A stretch of 64,000 bases of DNA, from NCBI RefSeq assembly GCF_030272615.1, contig NC_081409.1, forward strand, positions 238,975,832 through 239,039,831. The letters run 5' to 3'. Below the pieces are notes generated by a model. The model saw nothing but the letters and a program-made list of their open reading frames with translations, did no database searches and had not been told where the DNA came from. Each line of letters starts with the position of its first letter. Within the stretch, counting starts at the first letter, position 1. Below are positions 47,528 through 59,659 of the stretch, one piece after another. The position numbers and the translations under genes are program-made. The DNA comes from Cryptomeria japonica. Lineage: Eukaryota; Streptophyta; Pinopsida; Cupressales; Cupressaceae.

Positions 47528-48520
47528 TCTGCATACGATTAAATCATCGCTTCGCGTAGGAATGATTTTATTTGTGCATAAACTTAGAACTTCCCAAACA
47601 AAGGTCTCTAAGCGTTCATTTGCACAATATATATAATATAATTATTATATAATTATGCCGAGAGGCATTTACAATAACATCAAAATGTTCTTAAACAAAA
47701 TTCATTTTTGAAATAATTTGACATGCAAATGACATATAAATGCATGAAATATGTCATGTTTCAGCTTTTGATGAGGAGGTGTTTTATTACTCCAAATAAA
47801 ATTGAACCCTCACTACTTGTCTCCACTAGATTCACATTTTTTTGCATGCAAGACTTTAATGGATTTGTATTCATGATGTTTTATTTTAGAAGAACATTTA
47901 TTTTACAGATGATTCTCTTCTATTATAAGATATCTCTCAGCGTATTTTACATATATTTTTTAAATACAAGTATACTAGTAATAATAACAAGAGCAATTGT
48001 AATCTCTTCTATTTGTTAAAAGATAATGAGTTATTATTTTATTTTTTTAAATAATAAAAGGATTGTTTGTTGTTTAGATTTCATAAGAAGCTTAGTGATT
48101 GATGTTATGTGGTTTTTGGCTTGTCTAGTACTTTAAGCGAGATGTCTTTTTGTTTCCTTTTATTTTTGTTTGACATTGAAACAAACATATAAATATTTTA
48201 GCAACTAAAGTGAAAAAAGGCATATGATGGAGTAATTTGGCAATAGCCTAAAATTAGCAATTGCACCTTGGTGTGTAAGAGGTACGTCGAAAAGGTGTGG
48301 AAGGTCAATTAGGGAATTTTTGATCTATTAGTTGCATACTCTTGCGTATTAAATGAGGTCAATTGGTAGGCCATTTAGCAAGTGATGTTGTTTGTGCGAC
48401 AAAGGTCTTAATGAAGAAATGATATCTTCAAATCAACTATGCGTCCACTTACAAAGATCCAATCAAAAGTGAAATAAAACCTATGAATCGAGAAGATAAT
48501 TAGGCTAATGTTATGTTCAT
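47528..48520. other. Upstream flank of CTF8, no gene seen
   Basis: AT-rich with a short palindromic tataatataattattatataatta stretch near 47630-47655. No coding motif. Confidence 0.4.
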
Positions 48521-48524
48521 AATA

Positions 48525-49260
48525 GGGAGAGAGGGAGAGATGGAGTGGGGAAGTGTGAGAAAGAGGGGGTAAGGAGATAGAGATTAAAAAAAAAAAAAAG
48601 GTATAGATAAAGATGGAGATGGAGGAAAGGGATATGGAGAGAAGGAGAGAAGGAGAGAGAGACAGAGTGTGTGTGTGATAAAGAGATGAGATCATGATAG
48701 ATAGAGATGAAAGAGATAAATGTGTAGAGGTAGAGATCTAGGAGAGATAGAAGGGTGAATATAGAGATAGGAATTGATATATAAATAGAAATAGAGTGAG
48801 GGAGAGATATAGGGGTAGAGAGAGAGGACGAGATAAGGAGATTGAGATAAAGGGAGAGTTGGGAGAATAAGTGTGGAGAGATAGAGATAAAGAGACAATG
48901 AGATATAGATATGGAGGCAAAAGAATAGCGAGAGAGATAAAGAGGGACAGAGAGGGATAGACATAAATGAATAGACAGACACATGTCTAGAGATAGAGGG
49001 AGTGGGAGAAAGATAGAGCAAGACAAAAAGGGAGACAAATAGAAATAGATATAGAGAGAGGTAGAGGGAGAGATAAAGATAGAGAGAGGTAAGAAGATAG
49101 AGAGGGAGATATAAAGTAGAAGAGATAGCAAGTTATAGAAGAAGAGGGAGAAGGAAAGGTAGATCTATATGGTGATAAAGAGTAATAAGGATCCATTGCC
49201 AATATGCACATGTTATGTTTTTGATAGGGAAAGAGGGGGAGAGGAAGAGACGTGTATATA
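48525..49260 (+). repeat. Purine-rich GAGA/GATA low-complexity tract
   Basis: About 730 bp is almost entirely A and G on the plus strand, mostly gagaga, gatagagat and gagggagag, with occasional T. Similar starts ttatgttcataatagggaga and ttatgttttgatagggaaa flank both ends, suggesting growth by duplication. Serine/leucine-rich open frames on the other strand are by-products. Confidence 0.9.
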
Positions 49261-49348
49261 AAGAGGAAGAGATAAATATATAAGTAATGGTATATAATAA
49301 AATATAATATATAATAATTTATAATATTAAAATAATGCATATAATAAT

Positions 49349-50134
49349 TGTAGACACCCAAAATTGTCATGTCTAATTAAATAAATATTTTATTTATTTA
49401 ATTATCTAAGCTTAATTCTTCTATTAATTAAATAAATCTTTATTTATTTAATTAATTCATTTATCCTCTTCTAGCCTTATTTCTCATTTAAATAAATACA
49501 TTTATTTATTTAAATTATCCCTTTCCTAAATTGAATAAATATTTAATTTATTTAATTATCCTACTTCTTCTATTAATTAAATAAATCTTTATTTATTTAA
49601 TTAATTCATTAACCTTTTCTACCCATGACACATGTCATTCATCTCTTAATTCCTACACTACCTACCCCTTTCATTATTTTATTATTTCTTTTACCTACCC
49701 TCTAATCCTAGCCGGCCTCCTTTTACACCTCTCAATCTTATCCCTCCATTTCATATAGTGTCTTCTATAGAAGGAGATGCTTCCTTCATTATCAAACCCT
49801 AATGGTTCTATTCATCCTAATCGACAATTTGGAGGACTTGACTACATTACGATCCTACTTGCAACCACATCCCGTTCTTTGTTGAGCTCTTGTGCACATA
49901 AAATCTGAGAGCAAATATATCAAGCAAGATCAATGGAGATAGGAAGAATGGAGATACAAAACCCTATTGGACATGTGATGGTATAATCTTTGTGATTTCA
50001 TGTGATTTGCATTGTCTTAGGTAATCTTCATATGTTATGGTGGATCTTTGTTGATTGTTAGGCTAGGGTTTCATGGTTGGATTCATTTAGCCTTTCAATA
50101 TTGTTATTATTGTTATCCATTTTCACCATATACA
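49349..50134 (+). mobile_element. Solo LTR of the PMD-element family, perfect target duplication
   Basis: 786 bp, starting TGTAGACACCC and ending CCATATACA, with the family's AT palindromes and gagctcttgtgcacataaa block. Both flanks are ATAAT (49344-49348, 50135-50139). Confidence 0.9.
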
Positions 50135-50239
50135 ATAATAAGTATAAATTATAGTATATATTTTAAAAATAAAATAAATATCAAAATCATTTAACTATAT
50201 AATATTATTATATCATTTTTTTGAAAAATGGCTCCTGGC

Positions 50240-51063
50240 GATGGTTGGCTAGGGTTCAGGAGAAATCCGTTGGGGCGGGGATTGCAACATCAACGGAATG
50301 GGAACCAGTTTTAGAATTGGGCTTGGCGCCTCCCAGCTAGGTTTAGGAGGATTCTTCCCTTAGAACTTCTAAGAGAGCACCAAAAAAATCTTTCTAATGG
50401 GTAGGGTAGATTTAGGGCCTCATCCTCCATTTGAATGGAACTCCTTTGCATAACAGATGTTCAAATGGTTAACATTTATCTACTAGTTGGGTAATGAACC
50501 TCCTGATTGACAATAGTTTTCCTTGTAGGCTTCTTAACTACTTTAGATTTGACGGTGGAGGCATTTCAAGAATACCTTTAACTTTGATCAAGTCTACTTC
50601 TATTCCTCAATTTGACACAATGAAACCCAACAATTTTCTTGATGTGACACCAAATACACATTTCTTTGGATTTAGTCAAACTTTGTATTGTTCTAATCTA
50701 TCAAAGATCTAGGCGAGAACAACAAGATGATTTTCCCTTGTTGTTGACTTAGCCAATAAATCATTAACATAGTCTTCCATTATGTTTTGTATCGTGTCAT
50801 GAAATATTGTTGTCATATCTCTCTATATGTTGGACCAAATTTCTTGAGACCAAAGGGAATGACATTCCAACATTAGGTTCCTCATGGGAAAGTGAAAGTA
50901 AGTCTTATAATGCTATTCTTATTTGGTTGTACCTATAAAATCCATCCATAAATGAAAGCATTTCATGTCTAGTTGTGGGATGAACAATAATGTTAATATT
51001 GGGTAGTGGGAAGTCGTCTTTTGAACAAGCTTTGTTCAAATCTCTAAAATCTATGCATATTCT
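50240..51063 (-). pseudogene. Old gypsy pol, second part: RT core to RNase H junction
   Basis: Minus strand from 51063 reads RICIDFRDLNKACSKDDFPL, then MLSFMDGFYRYNQI, and after a degraded stretch KCVFGVTSRKLLGFIVS and SLQGKLLSIRRFITQLVDK (50690-50470). These are ordered gypsy RT and connection motifs. The preceding RT part ends at 57916; the two were separated by the insertion of 51064-57910. Many stops. Confidence 0.75.
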
Positions 51064-52113
51064 TGTTGTATCGTAAATCACACACCATGTAATTCCACGC
51101 TACATAAGCGCCTCCACTTTATGTCCATAGGAGATCTCCTTGGTTCCTTGTCCTTTGTTCATCTAACTTGCCTCGCCAACCTCTGCTTTGTCCTTTTCTT
51201 ACCATATTGACTATTTGACTAGTAGACACTAGCGTGTCATGGAGAGGTTGGCACGATGTGCTAGCATCCCGCGAATTTGATAGTCTGAAGGTGATCGTTT
51301 GAGCCTTACGCTTGCACCTAGAAGATGCTTGTAACGCCTTTGTGCACGTCCACTAATATTTGTCTTCGTCCCAACATGCTTATCTTCCCTCTTGGAGTTC
51401 ATTTTGCCTCTCTAATTGCTCGTTCGATCTCTCTGGTTGCTTCTCTAAGTCTCTCCTTGGATTTATGTTTGGTCATGCTCATTTGGAAGCTCTCTTTCAC
51501 TGTATACTCGCCTCTCACACGTCACTGCCATTGCTATGCTTTGAGGAAGACCAAATTTTTCTTCTTCATCATCTAGCAAACTTTTTGATTTGGGTGTGGA
51601 AGGGGAGTCTTTTTCTACCTCCTTCTTTGTCATCTCCATAACATATTATCTATTATCATTGTTGTCTACTATTTCCATTATTATCACATCTATCTATCTT
51701 GGTTGTTCGTGGAGGTGGAAACACCAAAGCAAGGGTCTAACTATCATAGGCCTCTAAAATACAACCACAACCTTTTGTCCATGTTAGCCTTGTGTGTAGT
51801 TGTTGAGTAGATCTAAGGAGCTAGCTGGAGACTTCAATTATGGACCAATTGTAAGATTGCATCTTTTTCTTTTTCTCTTGTACTACTTCATAGATAATCG
51901 TATTTACCTTTTTGTATCGCTTTTCCTTATTTTTTATTATTTAGACGTGATTTTATCACAGTCCTTTCTCTGTACATACTCTATGACCCTATCTATATAG
52001 GACACCAGCACATCGCACTATCGTTTAAGACTTGCGTGTGCATCCTTAGACAAAGAATAATTGAGTCATGCCAAAGGCTCTGTGACACGTTCAATGTCAT
52101 CTAAGGGGTACCT

Positions 52114-53253
52114 TGTTGGAATCAATAAACACTGAGGGGGGGTTGAATCAATGTTTTGTAATTTGCAAACTTATAACCTGATTCTTAAACCACCAAATGC
52201 ATAAAAATGAAATTGAAAAGCAAAAACATAAAGCAATTAACCACATAACCACAACACCAAGATTTTTATGTGGAAACCTGGAAAGGGAAAAACCACGATG
52301 AGATTTGAACCCACAATATTATTATACTATGGCTAGAAGTATGATAATATTACATAAGGGGAATGCACTTGCATTCAAGCACACTACCTAGAGCTCATTG
52401 CTCAAATACAAAAGGGCTACAACCCAAAGGAAGGATCACTGCCTTACATGCTATTAAAATTGATTACAATAATGAATGAACTGAAGTATAGCATCTACAT
52501 ATGCCAAAATGCAATTTCGATTAGGCTCAGATTATCTTTTGCAACTGATCTGTCTTTCTGCTATGTTTTCCTGCTCTGTCATACATCGAAGCACCAAAAG
52601 ATTCAATCACATTCACCAAACTATCTAAATTCTCTCATACAAACTTCCCTCAGTCATAACACACACCAAAATGTTCAACCAAATTGATCTTATATATATG
52701 CACCAACAAAAAGAATCATTAACCCAAGTCGGCTTCCAAAAACCGCATAACATGCAACATGAAACGTGTATCACCAAGTCGGCTCAATCCATCCACAAAT
52801 CCAAATGCGAACCAAAACACGAAGATAATAAGCTTCTCATAAGTCAGCCCAATAACCTCGAACAAGAAACTGATCACCAAAATCATCCCAACAAATCCAC
52901 AACACATGTTACACCAAAATAGCTTTGTTCTAACTAAATTACTGGATATTGGACCTTTGATCTTGCTCACAAATTAACATCAGATATTGGAATCACAAAA
53001 TAAGCTACCTATACCCTCATCTCAATCATCGCAACCGAAATTACATCACCATTATCAAGATATGCACAATGATCTCATGCTCTATCGGTTGCTATTTTCC
53101 ACCTTCCAAACTTATGCCTTATGAACAATATGACTTTTGGTTAGTCAAATCTATGTACACCGGATGTGATTACCGAACTGGGTTGCCATCAATAACAAAT
53201 CCTAAGCATTAATCATGCATCGATCTTCACCGGAACAATGTCTCTTGCCAACA
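52114..53253 (-). mobile_element. Solo LTR nested in another LTR, perfect TACCT duplication
   Basis: Plus strand starts TGTTGGAATC and ends CTTGCCAACA. TACCT flanks both sides (52109-52113, 53254-53258). The undisturbed sister LTR reads ggggtacctgatagtc at this point, which confirms the empty site. The pyrimidine-rich end read on the minus strand resembles the solo LTR at 3583-5186. Confidence 0.9.
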
Positions 53254-53363
53254 TACCTAGCAGTCTTATACTTTGTATCGCATCTTGAGTGGAGAGGTTA
53301 ATCAGTGAGTCCCTGGTTGGTGTTCACCCACCTATCAAAGTGGTTCACTTTTTCCACTCTACA

Positions 53364-56300
53364 TTTTGGTGAACCTGACATGAACCTTTATCTTTCATAT
53401 CTTTAGATTAGTTTCATCTGCTATACCTTCTATTTATTATTATTTTTGAATCATCAAACCCTGAGTCGGGTGGTGCCCCCTTTGTCAACATGATCATTGT
53501 CACTCCTATCTCGCTCCTTTGCCAAAAGGTGCAAAATAAAGAAATATCATCCACACCTCTAGATGCTCCCTATAGCGGGGAGCCTACTTTGTTATATATA
53601 CCAGCTAAGATCAACAATTACACCGTCACATGTGTGATGATAGATCCAACATGTCGAGTTGATGTTATTACAAAGGAATATTTATTCATTAATGATTAGC
53701 ATTGGGTGAGACACGATGAGTGTCATGCCTTTGTCCATAAACATGATGGGATTTCCATTTCACCCCTCATAAATACCACTTTGACAATCCTTATGATACC
53801 CAAAGTGCTCTCCACCACCTTTGTTGTTATTCCTAAGTTGAACTTGTTTTGAGTTAAGCTAGGTATTCTCTGGCTAATCGTCATGTAAGTAGTCTCTCTG
53901 GTTGTCCATAAATGTTTGAATTTCCTCATGAGGGCATTGTGCACACTATGTAGGACACTAGATTTCAACCACTGATTGCCCATGGGTGCTTTTCATTAGA
54001 CCATTTTTAGCCTGGTTCAGTTGGGACCATGACTCCTCGTGGAGATTCGTTGTATAAAGCATACTATAAATATAAGATGGGAGAGTTAACTTCTTCATTG
54101 ACTCAGACATCCCTCCTCCTGCACCCATCACCACTCAGTCTATTCCTATGTTGCAGTGAGTAGTACATTATGCCCCTTCTTTGGCGGGGGCTAGGTTAGA
54201 CTCATTCCTCATAGTAGACCTCCTTGTCCACCCAGGACCATGCAGTCCCTGGTGGTGCCTTATGTTCTCATGTTTGTACCTGATACAGACAAAGGAAATG
54301 CATTTGTGCTACCATGGTCTATATCTCTCCCTCCCTTTGAGCTTCCCATCCTTTTTGATATCCCTCGTCTTGTCCGGTATGATAAGGGTAGGCATTCACC
54401 TCATGCTCACTCGTATCCATTGGCTCTCGCATCACATTCTTCAAAGATTCCCCCTATTCCTTCAACTTCTCCTCAAGCAAAATGAGGAAGGGAACCCGTG
54501 GCTATGAACACAAGACTTGTGTCAATTACACCTCCTACTTCATCGATTAGGCCTTCTCCCTCACCGGTTTCAACTCTGGAGGCCTCTCCCATGGAGCAGG
54601 ATGTTGTTGAACCTCCATAGACTTCCATTTTTGAACCCTATTTACATTATAATCAACAAGTGCATGAGTGCAAGCCTCATCAACACATGATGGCCCATGA
54701 TCGTGAAGCTTCAACAAGTATCGTGAGTGAATTGATGGTGCCTATCCCTACTGCTTTAGTGCCCGCTTTAAAGATTGTTGATCTTGCTTCTGCTTCATCC
54801 TTTGTCTTATTGTCATCTGCTTTAGGGACTATTAACAAGCCTCGCCCTAAATGGGTGCAGGTTTTCATCGCCCCTTCCTTAGAGCCTCCCTTGATCACTG
54901 TGTTGCTAGATGTTCCTTCATTTTTCCAACCTGTGAATATGCTTCATACATAGGTAGTGCTTAGTGCAATTATGTCTTCTTAGCCTGCTTCACAGTCATT
55001 TTTGAATTATATTTTTCTTGGAATACTCAAAATTGCTACGGTAAATTGGAGGTCTTAACCTCTGCAAAAACTAAAGCAAAAGTTTGAGTAGGGCCCTGTG
55101 CCTGAGTTTTGCTACCGGAAGTTGACTCTAGCGCCTTCAATTTCTGTGTCTTTACCTGATTCTATTTCACTCTCATTATTTACTAGATATGTGCTTTGTC
55201 GGGGAGGTTATGCCTTCTTTGGGATTTGTTTATGCCCCTCTTTCGGAGGTTGGAAATGCAGCTCCTGTTCCGACACCTTAAGCTGAGTCACCCACCTCTT
55301 CTAATGAGAGGTGTTTATTCTACTCCTCAGAGGATATCCCTGTACTGTCAACTATATTTACGTGATTATTTATCCTCTCCTCTCAGGAGCTCTTGTTGGT
55401 GTTGCGCTTGGTGCTACTCTTGTAGTTGTCTCCCTTCAATCTCAACCTCCCTCCCCATATGATCAATATTGGGAGGATGGTGACCTATTGGTGGATGACC
55501 TACAGGTCAACGCCTCTCTTTCTTTATCTTGTAGATTATCTAGTGTGTCTTCTTGTGTCCCCCCATCCCAAAGGACCCAAGTCACCTCATTGGTACTTGG
55601 AAATGGGAGGTTATATGTCTTTATATGTTATGTGGTCTCTCAAAGGACCCAAGTCACTTCGTAGGTACTTGGAAACAAGGGATTTTCTGGCATACTATTC
55701 TTCTATTTGTTAATCGCCCTTCTTCTATCTATCATATATTGATTTTTGATATCAGGGACAATACAAAGTGTCGAGGGCATTTAGGTTCTCTTCCATGTTG
55801 ACCTGATTTTTCTTTTCTCTTTGTTTTCATGTGCCTTCTTCATACGATATGTAAAGTTTGGTACCATGATGAAACACTCAAACACAACTATATATCATCT
55901 CTTTTCATTGTTATGGGCTCTGACATCGAAACAACAAATCTCCCCGTGCCTTCATGTTTTTGTTGATGTTGTGGGTGTTATGTGTCATATGTTGCAAGGT
56001 GGCATTTCATGGAAACATCTCTTTATGTTGACGTGACACAACATACCTTCTCCTTAGAATGACATGTGTCTCGCACATAAAATTCTAAGGGGGGGCCTCC
56101 CCTACTTTCATATTGTTGCATTATCGTATTTACATTTTTGTATTATCGTGTTTGCCTTTAATGGGGGTCAAACCACTTGATCTAAGGTCACCCTATCTTA
56201 TGGCTATCTAGCATAACTTGCTACCTGTATTGGTGAAATCCATTATCTTGTTTGCCTATTAATGGGGGCCAAACCACTTGATCTAAGGTCGCCCTATCGT

Positions 56301-56737
56301 ATGACTATCTAGCATAACTTGCTTCCCATTCCAGTGGAACCTATAAACTATCATCTCGTTTGCCTTGGTGGGGGCCAAACCACTTGATTTTATCACATTT
56401 TGTGGGGGCCAATCCACTCTATCTAAGGTCACCCTATAGTATGGTTATCTAGCATAATTTTCTACCCATACTAGCAAAATATATTTTTCTTTTTATCGTT
56501 ATTTGTTATCTTAGTCCCTACCCTATCATATTATTTGTTTTTTCATCTAACATGTTTGTTTGTAGCTAACATATTTTTGATGGAATAACCCAACAACATC
56601 TTTTCAAATATTCAAGACTATTCCCTAGGGGCATCTCCACATGAGTAGAAGATTATGCTTTCCCTTTGTATCTTGGTAATCTCTACTCTATTTCATTTCT
56701 CGATACTAATAATATGCTCGCTAAAGTGGGGGCAAAA
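53364..56737 (+). other. Interior of the 51-58 kb element, mostly noncoding
   Basis: A gypsy protease-like remnant at 53490-53940 has YIPAKINNYTVTCVMID, WVRHDECHAFV and, after a stop, VHKCLNF. The usual DTG/DSG reads DPT. The remainder has many short proline/serine-rich frames with no motif. Repeats of about 100 bp with tgggggccaaaccacttgat and ctatctagcataa lie at 56163-56480, just before the polypurine tract. Confidence 0.5.
56163..56480 (+). repeat. Three to four subterminal repeats, about 100 bp
   Basis: gggggtcaaaccacttgatc at 56164 and diverged copies at 56264, 56370 and 56402 each lead to ctaaggtc(a/g)ccctat and tatctagcataa. Confidence 0.75.
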
Positions 56738-57915
56738 TATAGTGTCATAAATTACACCTCATATAATTCTACACTACATAAGCGCCTTTGCTTTATGTTG
56801 ATTGATATCTCCTTGGTTGCCTTGTCCCTTTGTCCATTTAACTTGCCTTTTCAACCTCCACTTTGTCCTTTTCTTACCATATTGATTGTTTGACTTGTAG
56901 ACACTAGCACAACACAGAGACGTGTGTGTGTCACACTAGCATCCCCAAATTTGACTGTCTAAAGGTGGTCGTTTAAGCATTATGCCTACACTTGGAAGAT
57001 GTGTGTAATGCCTTTGTGCACGTCCCTTGACATCCTCCTTCATCCCAATAGGCTTATCTTCCCTGTTGGAGTTCATTTTGCCTCTCTGGTTGCTCATTAG
57101 ATCTCTTTGATTGCTTCTCTAAGTCTGACCTTAGATTTATGCTTGTTCATGCTCATTTGGAAGCTCTCTTTTGTTGTATACTTGGATCTCATATGTTGCT
57201 ACCGTTTTCATGCTTTGAAGAAGACCAACTTCTTCCTCTTCTTCTTCATCCAACAAACTTCTCACTTTGGGTGTGGAAGGGAAATCTTTCTCTAACTCTT
57301 TCTTTGTCATCTCCATAGCATATTATCTATTATCATTGTTGTATCTTTTATCTAATATTTCCATTTTTATCACATATATCTATCTATCTTGGTTATCCGT
57401 GAAGGTGGAGACACCAAAGCACATATCTAATTGTGGCAAGCCTCTTAAACACAACCACAACCTTTCGTCTTTATTTGTCTTGTGTGCAGGTTATTGAGTA
57501 GGTCTGAGGACCCAACTAGAGACTTCAAGTGTGGACTGTTTGTAAGATTGTATCTATTTGTTTCTATCTTGTACTACTTCGTAGATAGTCACATTTACCT
57601 TTTTGTATTGCTTTTCCTTCGTTTCTTTTATTTAGACACGTTTCTGTCACAATTTGTTCTTTGTACAAACTTTGTGACTTTGTCTGTACATGATGTTAGT
57701 GTGTTGCCTATCGTCTAAGACCTGCACGTTCATCCTTAAACAGAGTATCATTGAGTTGCATTAGAGGACCTCTATGATACATTCAGTGTCATCTAAGGGG
57801 TACCTGATAGTCTTATACTTTGTACCGCATCCCATGTGAAGAGGTTAATTAGTGAGTCCCCAACTGTTGTTCACCTACATCTCGGAGTGGTTCACTTTTT
57901 CCCCTCTACAATTAT

Positions 57916-59655
57916 GATGCCCCTAGTTGGTTTGCTGATAGTTAACAAATTTAATATCCATTTGACATAATATATAGGCCCAATTAATCCCACATCTGAT
58001 AGCTTATTTAGTTTCATTTTGACCAATAGAGCAATTTGAGGATGCATTTTTCTTGACTTTTTCTTTAATGGATTTTCTCTTGGAAGGAGAGGTAAGTGGT
58101 GGAGCACTAGTTCAAGATCTAAACCTAACATATCAACATAAGATCATGAGAATTTGATTTGTCTTCCTTTGAAAAACTTGGTAAACTTATCTTTTTCCTT
58201 TGGCTTGATGGACTCTACAAAATGGGTCTTTCTTACATTCTCACTATCACCCAAGTTTACTTCCACTGATTATTCTACTAGCAATGATGATCTTTATTGA
58301 TCTATAGGAAGATTGTCCATCCACCCTTCAGTGCCTCGCTGAGGTTTTTACCATTGGATATGCCTTTTGTTTTTACTATTTACCTTTCAGAAGACACCTT
58401 TGATTCTTACCTTGAGACTGAGTATTTTCATTTTATTTTTTGTTTTTCATTTTCATTTGCATGGCTATAAGGAGGACGAGCCTTTCCAAATTATGTTGTG
58501 TGATTGAGATCTATAGAAAATCCAACCTCATGGTCCTCACGTGATATTCCTTCTCAAACTCCCAGGGATTTGGCAATTTCTTCATCATTTTCAAACCAAT
58601 CCAAATACGACAAATTTTGTTGGTTCTAATCAATAAGTTGAGGGTAAACAAGGTAGATGTCATCATCATTATTGGAATTGGTTATAGGGGTAGAAGAAAA
58701 TGTACATGCACGTATATCAAAATAATGTCACCATGAATTAGGGTCAATTTATTTGTCTTCGTACAAAATTCCATCATCACTGGTTTCCCACTAATCATGA
58801 AATTTATCAATTACATGAGTACTAGAGTTGGTAAAGGGGTCCCATTTGTACTCGTGGGAATTGTTCTCAACATAACTCTCCTCTTCAGACTCTTTGTCAT
58901 TAGTAGCGCTAATGATTTTAGTGAGAGGCAATTGAGTATTTATTGTTTCCACAACTAATTGTCCATTATTTTGGCCTATAGATCCTTCCTCTATTTGTCC
59001 ATATCCCAATCCTTTATTTCTAGGGTTTCACATGTGTAGAATCAGTTCTACCACACCTTGTCCTCGTGCTTCAAAGCCACTGGTGTCATCATATCCACGT
59101 CTCTATAACATTGTGAACCCCTTGCCATACTATTCGAGAGGGAGTTGGACTAGAGGTTTGGTTTCCTCGTCTCTATATAGCTAATTTGAGATATCTTCCT
59201 CAAGGGTTTTGTCATTTAACTTGCCGCATCTAACAAAGGTGGTAGAAGGTGAAATACTAGATGATGGATTTTCTTTTGTGTTGGTTATTGTTTGATTGAG
59301 GCCTCCCAAAAGATATTGGTAATATTGGTAATTTCTCTATGCAAAAGGCTTCAACGTATGAATACTCTCCACATTCCTTATCAACCACACAAATTTTGAT
59401 GTCAAATCTAGAAGTGGATGGGGTAGGTGACGTTGCAAGTGATAGAGACTCTTGTGAATGTGATATGGGGCTTCTTGATTGATTGGAGCCTAATTTTCAA
59501 TGTTTTCTCCTATGTTGTTGTAGTACTGGAAAGGATTGGGATCTCCTATTATTGTAATATATGTCATTGCACAAAATTTGGACACATTGATGATAAGTAG
59601 ATGGGACAACTTTCATAGCATGAATCCAAGGTGGCCAAGGATCATGTTGTTACTA
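57916..59655 (-). pseudogene. Old gypsy pol, first part: protease end to RT start
   Basis: Minus strand from about 59655 reads a protease end (WIHAMKVVPSTYHQC, matching WIHEMRVVPSTYHRC in the 9560-13675 ORF, so the families are related). A degraded acidic linker follows (59009-58791), then RT start DMLGLDLELVLHHLPLLP and KLNKLSDVGLIGPIYYVKWI up to SKPTRGI at 57916. Stops and shifts abound. It joins to 51063 once the younger insertion is ignored. Confidence 0.7.
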
Positions 59656-59659
59656 TGTG

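Larger units (their letters stand above)
51064..57910 (+). mobile_element. LTR element inserted in the old gypsy RT
   Basis: Left LTR 51064-53363 (interrupted by a solo LTR) and right LTR 56738-57910 align over about 1.16 kb (shared ctacataagcgcctc, tccttttcttaccatattga, ttggaagctctctt, gtcatctaaggggtacc). Target copies are ATTCT (51059-51063) and ATTAT (57911-57915). Removing the element and one copy rejoins the RT frame of the host element. A polypurine tract AAAGTGGGGGCAAAA (56723-56737) fixes plus orientation. The 3.4 kb interior has only a protease-like remnant; no Gag, RT or integrase is visible, so it is non-autonomous. Confidence 0.8.

Noticed and set aside
48408-49370. Ser/Leu-rich open frames on the minus strand
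   Set aside because: They are translations of the purine tract's complement; composition is fully explained by the simple repeat.
55196-55713. Several overlapping plus-strand frames near 55.2-55.7 kb
   Set aside because: Overlap in all frames, no domain, and a repeated caaaggacccaagtcac segment explains the open stretches.
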